This document shows positions 56,551-64,000 of a stretch of DNA of 64,000 nucleotides, piece by piece. Origin of the DNA: Thiohalocapsa sp963695445 (GTDB taxonomy: Bacteria; Pseudomonadota; Gammaproteobacteria; Chromatiales; Chromatiaceae); the NCBI GenBank assembly GCA_963695445.1, contig CAVOGV010000038.1, positions 186,001 to 250,000 on the forward strand, given 5' to 3'. The notes under the pieces were generated by a model. That model was not told the origin of the DNA, ran no database searches, and saw only the letters and a list, made by a program, of their open reading frames with translations. Positions within the stretch are counted from its first letter, which is position 1. The number at the start of each line of letters is the position of its first letter. Both the position numbers and the translations under genes were made by a program.

Positions 56551-57792
56551 TCAGTCCTGGTCCAGGTCGGCGAGAATGTTGCGCGCGACGCGGCGCTGGT
56601 CGTCGTCGCCGTCCTCGAGCACGCGGTAGAGCAGGTGCCGCGCCGCACCGAGACTGCCTTCCGCGCGCAGCTCATTGGCGCGCAGGATCATCGCCTCCAC
56701 CGGATCGGGCCCCGACTCGTCGACATCTTCATCGATGTCTTCGGCGGCAGCCTCCTCGGCCTCGATGGCGTCCAGTTCCGCCTCCATCTCCTCGCGGGTC
56801 ATCGGTCGGTAGCGTCCGGGCTCGTCCATGTCCCCGCCATCGATATCACGACCGACCAGGTCTCCGGCCGAGTCCAACAGCCGCAGCCGCGCCGGTACTG
56901 CGTTCCGGGCGCCGACTCCGAAGCAGCTGCCGACAGGCGCGGGAGCCGGTGCCGGACTGGGCGCCGGCTTGGGCGAGGAACCCGCGGGCGCCGGCGAACC
57001 GGGCCCCGAACTGGGCCCATCGTCAGCGGCGATGCTCTGACGCTGACGCTGGAAGAAGCGCGAGAAAAAGATGCCGAGCTCAAACAAGAGCCACATCGGG
57101 ATGGCCAGCAAGGTCTGGCTGACCACGTCGGGTGGCGTCAACAACATGCCGGCGACGAACACGCCAACGATGACATAGGGCCGTTTTTGCGCCAGCGCCT
57201 CCGGCGTGGTCGCACCGATCGCGACCAGCAGGATGGTCGCGATCGGGATCTCGAAGGCGATACCGAAGGCGAAAAACAGCTTCAGCACGAACTCGAGATA
57301 GAAGGCGATGTCCGGCATCTGCGCGACACCTTCCGGCGTCACCGACGTAAAGAACCCGAACACCAGCGGGAAGACCACGAAATACGCGAACGTCATGCCC
57401 AGGTAGAACAACAGGATACTGGACACCAGCAGCGGCACACCGAGGCGTTTCTCATGGGTGTACAGGCCGGGCGCCACGAAGCCCCAGAGTTGGTAGAGCA
57501 GGTAGGGCATGGCGACGAACACCGCCGCCACCAACGCGAGCTTGAACGGCGTCAGAAACGGCGAGGCCACCTGCGTGGCGATCATCTGCGAACCTTCCGG
57601 CAACTGCGCGCGGATCGGCTCGGCAACGAAGGTGTAGATGTCGTTGGCGAACGGGAACAGCACCAAGAACACGAGCACAATGGCCACGACCATGCGCAGC
57701 AGCCGGTCGCGCAGTTCCACCAGGTGCGACATAAACGGCTGTTCGCCGCCGAGACCGTCTTCGGATTGACCGTTGGATGCTGGCGCGTTCAT
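56551..57792 (-). CDS. tatC: Sec-independent translocase subunit TatC with a long C-terminal extension
   Basis: Residues 1-250 form a complete TatC with six membrane helices. Family motifs include FMSHLVELRDRLLR (20-33), in the region that binds twin-arginine signals, and TPPDVVSQTLLAIPMW (219-234). After this the protein has 160 extra residues: a Pro/Ala/Ser linker (about 258-288), a strand-like part, and an acidic helical domain (330-413) with AARHLLYRVLEDGDDDQRRV. That domain resembles the C-terminal helical domain of FimV/TPR proteins. TatC is usually about 250 residues. ATG 57792 is preferred over 57879. It is last in tatA-tatB-tatC. Confidence 0.92.
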   Translation of the reverse strand: MNAPASNGQSEDGLGGEQPFMSHLVELRDRLLRMVVAIVLVFLVLFPFANDIYTFVAEPIRAQLPEGSQMIATQVASPFLTPFKLALVAAVFVAMPYLLYQLWGFVAPGLYTHEKRLGVPLLVSSILLFYLGMTFAYFVVFPLVFGFFTSVTPEGVAQMPDIAFYLEFVLKLFFAFGIAFEIPIATILLVAIGATTPEALAQKRPYVIVGVFVAGMLLTPPDVVSQTLLAIPMWLLFELGIFFSRFFQRQRQSIAADDGPSSGPGSPAPAGSSPKPAPSPAPAPAPVGSCFGVGARNAVPARLRLLDSAGDLVGRDIDGGDMDEPGRYRPMTREEMEAELDAIEAEEAAAEDIDEDVDESGPDPVEAMILRANELRAEGSLGAARHLLYRVLEDGDDDQRRVARNILADLDQD

Positions 57793-57944
57793 CGCAGAAT
57801 GATTCGTTGGGGAAGTCTTGGTGGGAACAATGACCCAGGCTTCGCTCGGGCTTGTGACAGGGAGCCGAATGCCAGGCATTTAGGCGCAAGCATGGGCGCC
57901 GAAAGGCACAGGGTCGGCTAGGGCTGCTCGCGGCCGGGCATTCG

Positions 57945-58325
57945 CTATTCCGGTGTCCCGCCGGGTTGGGCGACCGAGTCGACAGACGTCTTCGCCGAGG
58001 ACGCGCCCGGCGTCGGGCTGACGGCCGCACGCGGCGTACTACCGGCACCGCCGGATGCCCCGGACGAGATTTTCGGCCGCAGGTCGCCGGTCTCTTCGAT
58101 GATCGACTCTAGCGGATTGTTCTCGGCCTGCTTGCGCAAGATTTCCTTGAGCTCCTCCGCCTTGACCTCACGATCGATCTCGTCCTTGACGGAGACGAGC
58201 GCCCGACGGGCGTGGCCAAGCCACAGGCCAGCCGTACGCGCCAGCTTGGGCAAACGCTCCGGGCCTACCACCAACAAGGCAACCACACCGACCAGGATCA
58301 GTTCCAGGGCGCCAATGTCGAACAT
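57945..58325 (-). CDS. tatB: Sec-independent translocase subunit TatB
   Basis: A 126-residue protein with the TatB start MFDIGALELILVGVVALLVV, a single membrane helix followed by GPERLPKLARTAG and a long amphipathic helix rich in Lys and Glu. GPERLP is a hallmark of TatB. The C-terminal half is low-complexity Ser/Ala/Pro. With TatC it forms the receptor for twin-arginine substrates. It lies between tatA and tatC in the usual order. Confidence 0.95.
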   Translation of the reverse strand: MFDIGALELILVGVVALLVVGPERLPKLARTAGLWLGHARRALVSVKDEIDREVKAEELKEILRKQAENNPLESIIEETGDLRPKISSGASGGAGSTPRAAVSPTPGASSAKTSVDSVAQPGGTPE

Positions 58326-58354
58326 CGCAAGATCCTACCTCTAGCCCTTGAACA

Positions 58355-58618
58355 TCAGACCTTGGACTTGTCTGCCGGCTTGCTCGCAGCCGGATGCTCC
58401 TGCGCCTTCATCGCGTCCGCGCCGGCCTCAATCTGCTTGGCATCCTCTTCTTCCTTGTCCTTATCGCCGCTGCCATCGCCACTCATCGCAGAGCGAAAGC
58501 CCTTCACGGCACCGCCCAAGTCAGAGCCGATGTTCTTGAGCCGCTTGGTGCCGAACAGCAGCAGCACGATCACCAGCACGATCAACAATTGCCAGATACT
58601 GATTCCACCCATACCCAT
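58355..58618 (-). CDS. tatA: Sec-independent translocase subunit TatA
   Basis: An 87-residue pore-forming subunit. MGGISIWQLLIVLVIVLLLF is the membrane helix, followed by the FGTKRLKNIGSDLGGAVKGF amphipathic helix, the TatA/E signature, and a Lys/Glu/Ala tail. MGMGG or MGG may be the true start. Thirty bases separate it from tatB. It follows hisE, an order seen in many gammaproteobacteria. Confidence 0.96.
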   Translation of the reverse strand: MGMGGISIWQLLIVLVIVLLLFGTKRLKNIGSDLGGAVKGFRSAMSGDGSGDKDKEEEDAKQIEAGADAMKAQEHPAASKPADKSKV

Positions 58619-58680
58619 GAAGACCTCCGCGACTACCCGCCCGGGCAGTCAGTAAATTCTGAAAGTGGTGCGTAACCGAG

Positions 58681-58708
58681 TGCTAGCCCCTGGCCGCCGG
58701 GAGTTAGG
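58681..58708. repeat. degenerate heptad repeat
   Basis: CTAG (58683), CTGG (58690), CCGG (58697) and TTAG (58704) fall exactly 7 bp apart in GCTAGCC CCTGGCC GCCGGGA GTTAGGC. This seems to be a decayed relative of the CTAG heptads at 35516 and 52637. It is in the tatA-hisE gap. Confidence 0.5.
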
Positions 58709-58808
58709 CGATTTCTGTCAATCGCCAGCCTCCTCAGCACGGACCTTGGGTCTTTCGCGAACTCGCGATGATACCGCAACGCGATAGCGCATGTGTGTCG
58801 GTCCCGGT

Positions 58809-59126
58809 TCATTTGGTACGACCGGCCTTCTCCGCAAGGCCCGAGAGGCCGAAACGCCGATCCAGTTCCGCCAGCACGGCATCCGGATGCAGCCCCTGCT
58901 GCGATAGCAGCACAAGGGAATGGAACCACAGGTCCGCCACCTCATACACGATCTTGTCCGCGTCGCCGTCCTTTGCCGCCATCACGGTCTCGGTCGCCTC
59001 CTCGCCGATCTTTTTCAGAATCGCATCAAGACCCTTCGCATAGAGCTTGGCGACATAGGACGAATCGGGATCAGCCGCCTTGCGTGCTTCGAGCACATCG
59101 GCGAGGCGGGTTAGGACATCGGACAT
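58809..59126 (-). CDS. hisE: phosphoribosyl-ATP pyrophosphatase
   Basis: A 105-residue all-helical enzyme for the second step of histidine synthesis. Motifs are SSYVAKLYAKGLDAILKKIG, EEATETVMAAKD (the metal-binding Glu residues) and KIVYEVADLWFHSLVLL, typical of HisE. The ATG at 59126 follows a GGAG site; the upstream open frame is not conserved. It is only about 50 bp from the hisA stop, so hisF and hisI, which usually lie between them, are missing here. Confidence 0.95.
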   Translation of the reverse strand: MSDVLTRLADVLEARKAADPDSSYVAKLYAKGLDAILKKIGEEATETVMAAKDGDADKIVYEVADLWFHSLVLLSQQGLHPDAVLAELDRRFGLSGLAEKAGRTK

Positions 59127-59176
59127 CGAGGGTCTCCTGCTGTGCAAGTTCAGGTGCGATCGCGAGCAACGCGTCA

Positions 59177-59905
59177 CTAGCCATCAGCAACCCGCTGCCC
59201 CTCGGCAAAGTCCAGCGTGCCTTCGTAAATGGCGCGCCCGGTGATGGCGCCGATGATGCCGGTGTCGGCAACCGCAGTGAGTGCGCGCACGTCGTCGAGG
59301 TTGGTGATGCCGCCGGAGGCAATGACCGGCACGGCGATGGCCTCGGCCAGGCGTTGGGTGGCCTCGATGTTGGGGCCATTGAGCATGCCGTCGCGGCCGA
59401 TGTCGGTGTAGACAATGGCGTCGACGCCGTCGCCCTCGAAGCGGCGCGCGAGGTCTTCGACGCGGTGATCGGTGACGACCGCCCAACCGTTGATCGCGAC
59501 CTGTCCATCCTTGGCATCGAGACCGACGATGACATTGCCAGCAAAGGCATGGCAGGCGCGGGTGACGAATTCAGGCTCCTTCACCGCCTGGGTGCCGATG
59601 ATGCACCAGGTAACGCCGGCGTCGAGGTAGGCGGCGATGGTGCGCTCGTCGCGAATACCGCCGCCGACCTGGATAGGCAGGTTCGGGAACGCGGCGGCGA
59701 TGGCACGGATGGCATCGCCATTGACCGGCTCGCCGGCGAAGGCGCCATTCAGGTCGACCAGGTGCAGTCGGCGGGCACCGGCGTCGACCCAGCGGCGGGC
59801 CATTTCCACTGGGTCGTCCGAGAACACGGTCTCGTCATCCATACGGCCCTGTCGCAAACGCACGCACTTGCCGTCCTTGAGGTCAATGGCCGGGATCAGA
59901 AGCAT
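59177..59905 (-). CDS. hisA: ProFAR isomerase
   Basis: A 242-residue (beta/alpha)8 barrel that isomerises ProFAR to PRFAR in histidine synthesis. The first catalytic Asp is in LLIPAIDLKDGKCVRLRQG (residue 8), and the second half has VIVGLDAKDGQVAINGW (Asp about 130). The two phosphate loops are QVGGGIRDERT and SGGITNLDDVRAL. The TAG stop is within a CTAG. The frame is clean. It is separated from hisB by repeat copy C, where hisH would be expected. Confidence 0.96.
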   Translation of the reverse strand: MLLIPAIDLKDGKCVRLRQGRMDDETVFSDDPVEMARRWVDAGARRLHLVDLNGAFAGEPVNGDAIRAIAAAFPNLPIQVGGGIRDERTIAAYLDAGVTWCIIGTQAVKEPEFVTRACHAFAGNVIVGLDAKDGQVAINGWAVVTDHRVEDLARRFEGDGVDAIVYTDIGRDGMLNGPNIEATQRLAEAIAVPVIASGGITNLDDVRALTAVADTGIIGAITGRAIYEGTLDFAEGQRVADG

Positions 59906-59934
59906 GAAATTCTCCGCTTAAGGGAATTTGAAGA

Positions 59935-60093
59935 AGTGGCGATTTAGGAGTGGCAAGCGGCGAGTGCCATCGTTGTCGCTGTCGCTGTCGCTGCACTTGT
60001 AATCGTAGTCGGATAGTCGATTACGACAACGACAACGACGAAGGCAAACTTGACTCATCTGCAAGCATTCGGCGTCCTTAAGCAATCTAGTCC
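59935..60093 (+). repeat. dispersed intergenic element, copy C
   Basis: It begins with a loose heptad part (ATTTAGG AGTGGCA AGCGGCG AGTGCCA) and a GTCGCT x3 run. A hairpin GTAATCG...CGATTAC (59999-60024) follows, then ACGACAACGACAACGACG. The tail CATCTGCAAGCATTCGGCGTCC TTAAGCAATCTAG ends near 60092 and matches copies A, B and D. The element takes up almost the whole hisA-hisB gap. Confidence 0.65.
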
Positions 60094-60115
60094 CTCGCCC
60101 CCAGCCAACTCGCCA

Positions 60116-60721
60116 TCACAATATCCCTTTCGTCGACGGCATGATGCCACCCATGCGGGGGTCGGGCTCGACCGCCATGCGCAGCGCGCGACCAAAGGCC
60201 TTGAACACGGTCTCGGCCTGGTGATGGGCGTTGTCGCCGCGCAGGTTGTCGATGTGCAGCGTCATGCCGGCGTGATTGACCAGGCCCTGGAAGAACTCGC
60301 GGAACAGGTCGACATCGAAGCCGCCGATCATGGCGCGGGTAAAGTCGAGTTCGTAGACCAGGCCGGGGCGGCCAGACAGGTCGATGACCACCCGCGAAAG
60401 GGCCTCGTCCAGCGGCACGTAGGCATGACCATAGCGGCGAATGCCCTTTTTGTCGCCAAGCGCGGCGGCGAGGGCCTGGCCCAGCGTGATGCCGATGTCC
60501 TCGACCGTGTGATGGGCGTCGATGTGCAGATCGCCATCGGCGACGATGTCTAGATCGATCAGCCCATGGCGGGCGATCTGATCGAGCATGTGCTCCAGAA
60601 ACGGCACGCCGGTGCGAAAGTCGGAACAGCCGCTGCCGTCCAAGTCCAGGCCGACGCGGATCTGTGTCTCCAGCGTATTGCGCTCGATCTGCGCGGTGCG
60701 ATGGGTGGTCTGCTCGTTCAC
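60116..60721 (-). CDS. hisB: imidazoleglycerol-phosphate dehydratase
   Basis: A 201-residue enzyme that dehydrates IGP in histidine synthesis, of the single-domain HisB type. The Mn-binding His-rich motifs are FLEHMLDQIARHG, DAHHTVEDIGI and NAHHQAETVFKAFGRAL. RNTLETQIRV is the usual N-terminus. The GTG at 60721 follows GAGG with 6-base spacing. It heads the his-tat gene group. The frame is clean. Confidence 0.96.
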   Translation of the reverse strand: MNEQTTHRTAQIERNTLETQIRVGLDLDGSGCSDFRTGVPFLEHMLDQIARHGLIDLDIVADGDLHIDAHHTVEDIGITLGQALAAALGDKKGIRRYGHAYVPLDEALSRVVIDLSGRPGLVYELDFTRAMIGGFDVDLFREFFQGLVNHAGMTLHIDNLRGDNAHHQAETVFKAFGRALRMAVEPDPRMGGIMPSTKGIL

Positions 60722-60800
60722 GAGATGCCTCGGGGGAAAGCGATTTGGTTGGATTGTAACAGCCCGCGCCGGCGTCTCGTCTGCGCGGTTGCGACGAGGA

Positions 60801-61296
60801 TCAGGTCTCGAGCCAGAAGGTGACCGGCCCGTCGTTGACCAGCCTGACCTGCATGTCGGCGCCGAAGCGCCCAGTCGCCACCGGCGCATGGGTCGCACGG
60901 GCGCGCTGCACCAGCAGATCGAACAGTCGCTCACCATCGGCCGGCGCCGCCGCGGACGTGAAACTGGCACGGGTCCCCTTCTTGGTGTCCGCCGCGAGCG
61001 TGAACTGCGGCACCAGCAGGAGACCACCCGCCGACCCAGCCCCAATCCGACCCAGGCCCAGATTCGCGTTCAACCGAGCTGCCCTCGCAAAGATCGCGCA
61101 GGCTCAGGTTCATGCGGCCGGTCGCATCAGGAAACACACGGTACCCGAGCAGGCGCTCAAGGAGACGCTCGGCGCGGGCCTCGTCGTCGCCCTTCTGCAC
61201 GCCGACAAACACCAGCAGGCCGCGGCCGATGGCGCCGACGGTCTCGCCGTCGACATCGACCCGCGCCTCGCCGACGCGTTGCAGCAGCCCGATCAC
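60801..61296 (-). pseudogene. dtd: D-aminoacyl-tRNA deacylase, insertion and frame change
   Basis: DTD removes D-amino acids wrongly attached to tRNA. The N-terminal half (IGLLQRVGEARVDVDGETVG, LLGYRVFPDATGRMN) and C-terminal half (LLLVPQFTLAADTKKGTRAS, GRFGADMQVRLVNDGPVTFW) are intact. Between them, where RMNLSLRD should pass directly to the GGGLLLVPQ active-site strand, about 58 extra bases occur (about 61020-61085). These contain near-tandem copies of GGCTGGGTCGG and shift the frame. The start is GTG 61296, overlapping the pip stop (GTGA). The gene span is 496 bp instead of about 438. Confidence 0.85.
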
Positions 61297-62258
61297 GCGC
61301 CGAGCTGATCCGCGAACCGATCCGTCGCCGCCACCAACGCCTTCGCGATGCCGGGCTCGAACGCGGCATGACCGGCGTCCGGAATGACCTGGAAATCCGC
61401 CTGGGGCCAGGCCTGGTGCAACTCCCACGCCGACTGCAGCGGGCAGATCAGATCGTAGCGACCGTGGATGATGACGCCGGGGATACTGGCGAGCCGACCG
61501 GCGTCACGGATGAGTTGATTGGGCGCCATGAAGGACTGATTGACGAAGTAATGGCACTCGATGCGCGCCAGACTCAGGGCCATGTGTCCGTCGGCGAAGG
61601 CGGCGCGGATGCCGTCGTCCGGCAGCAGCGTGGCACAGCGGGCCTCCCAGACGGACCAGGCCTTGGCCGCCTCGAGCCGCAGGCCATCGTCAGCGCCGGT
61701 CAGACGCCGATGGTAGGCATGCAGCAGATCGCCACGCTCGGCTTGCGGGATCGGCGCCAAGAAATCTTGCCAATGGTCCGGAAACACCCAGCTCGCGCCC
61801 TGCTGGTAGAACCAGTGAATCTCCTCCGGCCGACACAGGAAGATGCCGCGCAACACCAGCGCGCTGACTCGCTCCGGGTGCGTCTCGGCATAGGCCAGGC
61901 CCAACGTCGAGCCCCAGGAGCCGCCGAACACGAGCCAGCGGTCGATGCCCAGCAACTCACGCACACGCTCGATATCCGCAACCAGGTCCCAGGTGCTGTT
62001 CTGTTCCAGCCCCGCGTGCGGCGTGGAACGACCGCTACCGCGCTGGTCGAACAGGATGATGCGATAGCGCGCCGGGTCGAAGAAGCGCCGATGTGACGGT
62101 CCGCAGCCGGCACCCGGTCCACCGTGCAGGAACAACGCCGGGATGCCGTCGGCGTTGCCGCATTCCTCGACATACAGCTCATGACCACCGGGAACCTGCA
62201 GTCGATGCGCGGCGTAGGGCTCGATGCGAGGGTAGAGCGGATCGACTGGCTCGGTCAT
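61293..62258 (-). CDS. pip: proline iminopeptidase
   Basis: A 321-residue alpha/beta hydrolase (S33 family) that removes N-terminal proline from peptides. The oxyanion-hole loop is LFLHGGPGAGCGPSHRRFFD (about 43-62). The nucleophile elbow is GGSWGSTLGLAYAE, with catalytic Ser about 114. The later Asp (GRYDLICP) and His (DAGHAAFEP) complete the triad. The start MTEPVDPLYPRIEPY is typical for this family. Its stop overlaps the dtd start. The frame is clean. Confidence 0.95.
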   Translation of the reverse strand: MTEPVDPLYPRIEPYAAHRLQVPGGHELYVEECGNADGIPALFLHGGPGAGCGPSHRRFFDPARYRIILFDQRGSGRSTPHAGLEQNSTWDLVADIERVRELLGIDRWLVFGGSWGSTLGLAYAETHPERVSALVLRGIFLCRPEEIHWFYQQGASWVFPDHWQDFLAPIPQAERGDLLHAYHRRLTGADDGLRLEAAKAWSVWEARCATLLPDDGIRAAFADGHMALSLARIECHYFVNQSFMAPNQLIRDAGRLASIPGVIIHGRYDLICPLQSAWELHQAWPQADFQVIPDAGHAAFEPGIAKALVAATDRFADQLGA

Positions 62259-62295
62259 GCGGGGCGGATTCCTGAGTAATGGTTCGACAACAAGC

Positions 62296-62340
62296 GATAC
62301 ATCTGTTTTGAACTACGAAACACGCGAAAAGCGCGAAAAT
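62296..62340. repeat. CACGAA-type repeat remnant
   Basis: ATCTGTTTTGAACTACGAAA followed by CACGCGAAAAGCGCGAAAATTC resembles the start of the repeat at 42484 (TTTTTCACCACGAAGG). It lies in the 185-bp gap between pip and slyX, which holds no gene I can support. Confidence 0.45.
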
Positions 62341-62443
62341 TCTTTCGCAGATGCGTCGCGTTTTATGGCGACAAGGTGCTTGCCGTCTGTAGGGCCAAGC
62401 CCGCGAGGCCCGAACTATACCGAAGCGACCGCTACCTCAGCGA

Positions 62444-62737
62444 TCAATAGTGCGGCGGCGGTCCGTCGGACACCTGCTCGCGCAGGCCCTCCGACAGCGA
62501 CACCACCAGCCGCCGCAACTGCTCGATCTGCATGGCCTGCTGATCGAGCGTCACGCGCTGGCCGTCCAGCACCCGGTTCAGATGCTGGATTTCGTCTTCC
62601 TGATAGGTCAGTCGCATCTGCAAGTCCGCAATCGCCTCGGCCGTACCGGATGATTCGGAGGTGCCACGCGGCGAATCCGTGGTGGTATCGATCATGCCGG
62701 TTGTGTCGGCGGCGGCCCGCGATTGCTCGCTGCTCAT
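62444..62737 (-). CDS. slyX: SlyX family protein
   Basis: A 97-residue cytosolic protein. The C-terminal 65 residues form a coiled coil of the SlyX family (IADLQMRLTYQEDEIQHLNR followed by VLDGQRVTLDQQAMQIEQLR) and end in the family signature DGPPPHY. The first 30 residues are Thr/Ser-rich and not conserved. Its ATG overlaps the stop of the upstream DUF255 gene (ATGA). The molecular function of SlyX is not known. Confidence 0.9.
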   Translation of the reverse strand: MSSEQSRAAADTTGMIDTTTDSPRGTSESSGTAEAIADLQMRLTYQEDEIQHLNRVLDGQRVTLDQQAMQIEQLRRLVVSLSEGLREQVSDGPPPHY

Positions 62738-64000
62738 CGGCGTTCTTCGCCTGCCAGGACCCCAGCCAATGCCTCGACGGACTCCACCGGCGCGTCGCAC
62801 TGGGTTCCGCGACAACGGTAGGCGCGGATGGCCTCGCCGGGCACCATGGCGGCCAGCGCGCCGGGTAGGTCGCGCTCGTCGGCAGGGATGGCCAGCACCA
62901 ACCGTCGCGGGTGATAGCCGCGCTGGGCCGTTGCTTGCCAGGCGGCCAGCTCGGCACCCTGCCCACGGATGACGATGGTCTCGGGCGGATACAGATGCTC
63001 GTCCAGCGCCATCAGCAGGCTGGCATGGGCGTACGGGATGCGCCGCATGGGCTCGGCGGCGAGCCTGAGCGTCGCCTGGACCGCGTCCAGATAGCGGGTC
63101 TCGCCGAGCAGGTGCCCAAGCCGTTGCAGGGCGATGGGCGGCGACGCCGTTGCCGGAGGGCATCGCCTCGTCGCCGAGGGGTTTGGGCCGCTGGATCAGG
63201 GTCTCGTGGTCGGCGGCGGTGAAGAAAAAGCCGCCCTGTTCGGCGTCGAAGAACTGCTCCAACAGCACGTCCGCCAGCGCGATGGCCAGATCGAGATCGG
63301 ACCGGCGCCAGCGCGTCTGCAACAGCTCCAGCAGTGCGTCGAGCAACAACGCGTAGTCGTCCAGGTAGGCGTTCAGGTGCGCGTTGCCGTCCTTGTAGGT
63401 CGCCAGCAGCCGGCCGTCGCGCCACAGGTTGCCCCGGATAAAGTCCAGCGCACGCTCAGCGGAGTTCAGGCAATCGGCGCGATCCAGCACCCGGGCGGCG
63501 CGGGCCATGCCCTTGATCATCAACGCGTTCCAGGATGTCAGGACCTTCTCGTCCCGCCCCGGTCGCACGCGCCGCTCCCGCGCCGCCAGCAGTTTGGCCT
63601 TGGCGGCCTCGTGCAGCGAGCGCGCCCGCGCCGACGACAAGCCCAGCTCGGCGGCAACCTCCGCCAGGCTGCGATAGCCGTGCAGGTGCCACTTGCCCTC
63701 GAAGTTGGGCGTCTGGTCCAGACCGTATAGCGGCGCGATCAGCGCATACTCGTCCGCTCCAATAGGGCCGAAACCTCGGCACGATCCCAGGCGTAGAACT
63801 TGCCCTCCTCGCCCTCGCTGTCGGCATCGAGGCTGCTGAAGTATCCGCCCTCGGCGGATTGCATCTCAGCCATGACCCAGTCCGCGGTGGCCCCGGCCGC
63901 ATCGCGAAATAGGTCAATGTCGGGCGTTCTGCTGGTCGGTGTTGTCACTGGTCTGGTCGTTGATGAGACAAGCATCGCAGCACAGCGCCAGCAGCGGGCC
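62734..64000 (-). pseudogene. thioredoxin-domain DUF255 (YyaL/SSP411) protein, C-terminal part, frameshifted, cut by window edge
   Basis: This is the C-terminal two-thirds of a DUF255-family protein; the N-terminal thioredoxin-like domain lies beyond the window. Segments in order are ATADWVMAEMQSAEGGYFSS, LDADSEGEEGKFYAWDRAEV, RPGRDEKVLTSWNALMIKGM, ARAARVLDRADCLNSAERAL, AYLDDYALLLDALLELLQTR and DAEQGGFFFTAADHETLIQR. After another frame change near 63160 come MRRIPYAHASLLMALDEHLY and GTQCDAPVESVEAL. The alpha/alpha-barrel region resembles sugar-processing enzymes, but the function is unknown. Frame changes near 63755 and 63160 are probably indels. Confidence 0.8.

Noticed and set aside
60588..62096. 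502-codon open frame on the plus strand over hisB, dtd and pip
   Set aside because: It is Arg/Gln-rich with no domain and lies opposite three well-supported genes.

Overview
This window looks like chromosomal DNA from a GC-rich gammaproteobacterium. The codon use, the gene families and gene orders such as rplU-rpmA-obgE-proB, hisA-hisE-tatA-tatB-tatC, rnr-rlmB and an MCE lipid-transport operon fit that group. A purple sulfur bacterium of the Chromatiaceae type is my best guess, but that is inference; no photosynthesis or sulfur-oxidation gene is present to prove it. There is no rRNA, no CRISPR array, no transposase and no phage. Two tRNAs are present: Leu(CAG) at 4650-4736 and Pro(CGG) at 23636-23712.

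Layout. 0-6.7 kb: a PilZ-like protein, rlmB and rnr, tRNA-Leu with a clear sigma70 promoter and a terminator behind it, a PanS/BASS transporter and a lipoprotein. 7-13 kb: an EamA transporter, a protein with a HIT-like motif and an MCE (Mla/Pqi-like) operon whose ATPase has unusual catalytic motifs. 13-18 kb: a Mn exporter of the GDT1 family, a GNAT-nitrilase fusion and clpB with a heat-shock-type promoter. 18-23 kb: a MNT/HEPN toxin-antitoxin pair, hypothetical genes, an SGNH protein and a broken ODP-GGDEF gene. 23.6-30.9 kb: housekeeping genes (tRNA-Pro, ispB, rplU, rpmA, obgE, proB, pcm, rhodanese, isochorismatase). 31-52.6 kb: a large surface-polysaccharide locus with waaA, two GT39 membrane glycosyltransferases, five GT4-type glycosyltransferases, a heptosyltransferase-like GT9, a polysaccharide deacetylase, an O-antigen ligase/polymerase, asnB, an SGNH hydrolase, and the set carbamoyltransferase / SxtJ / DUF5989 / PAP2. 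52.6-64 kb: dcd, rlpA, a damaged lytic transglycosylase, an XRE repressor with an operator-like palindrome on its start codon, a LysR regulator, tatABC with an extended TatC, hisE/hisA/hisB, dtd, pip, slyX and a DUF255 protein cut by the window edge.

Sequence quality. About twenty genes between 21 and 64 kb have single-base frameshifts, including the normally essential obgE and waaA, while 1-21 kb is almost clean. The simplest reading is uncorrected indels in a draft assembly. Several apparent internal deletions (DGC N-terminus, lytic transglycosylase, missing hisH/hisF/hisI) may be real or may be assembly collapse.

Most unusual signal. The intergenic spaces share a family of dispersed repeats built on a 7-bp period, seen as CTAG every 7 bp or as GGGCCAA/GGCGCTC-type heptads. 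In longer copies these lie between a conserved head (GGCGATGCCTCAGACCG) and a conserved tail (CATCTGCAA...GCGCCCT..AAGCAATCTAG). There are also two matched 78-bp REP-doublet (REPIN-like) elements and a CACGAA-type repeat. Several of these elements supply the stop codons of neighbouring genes.
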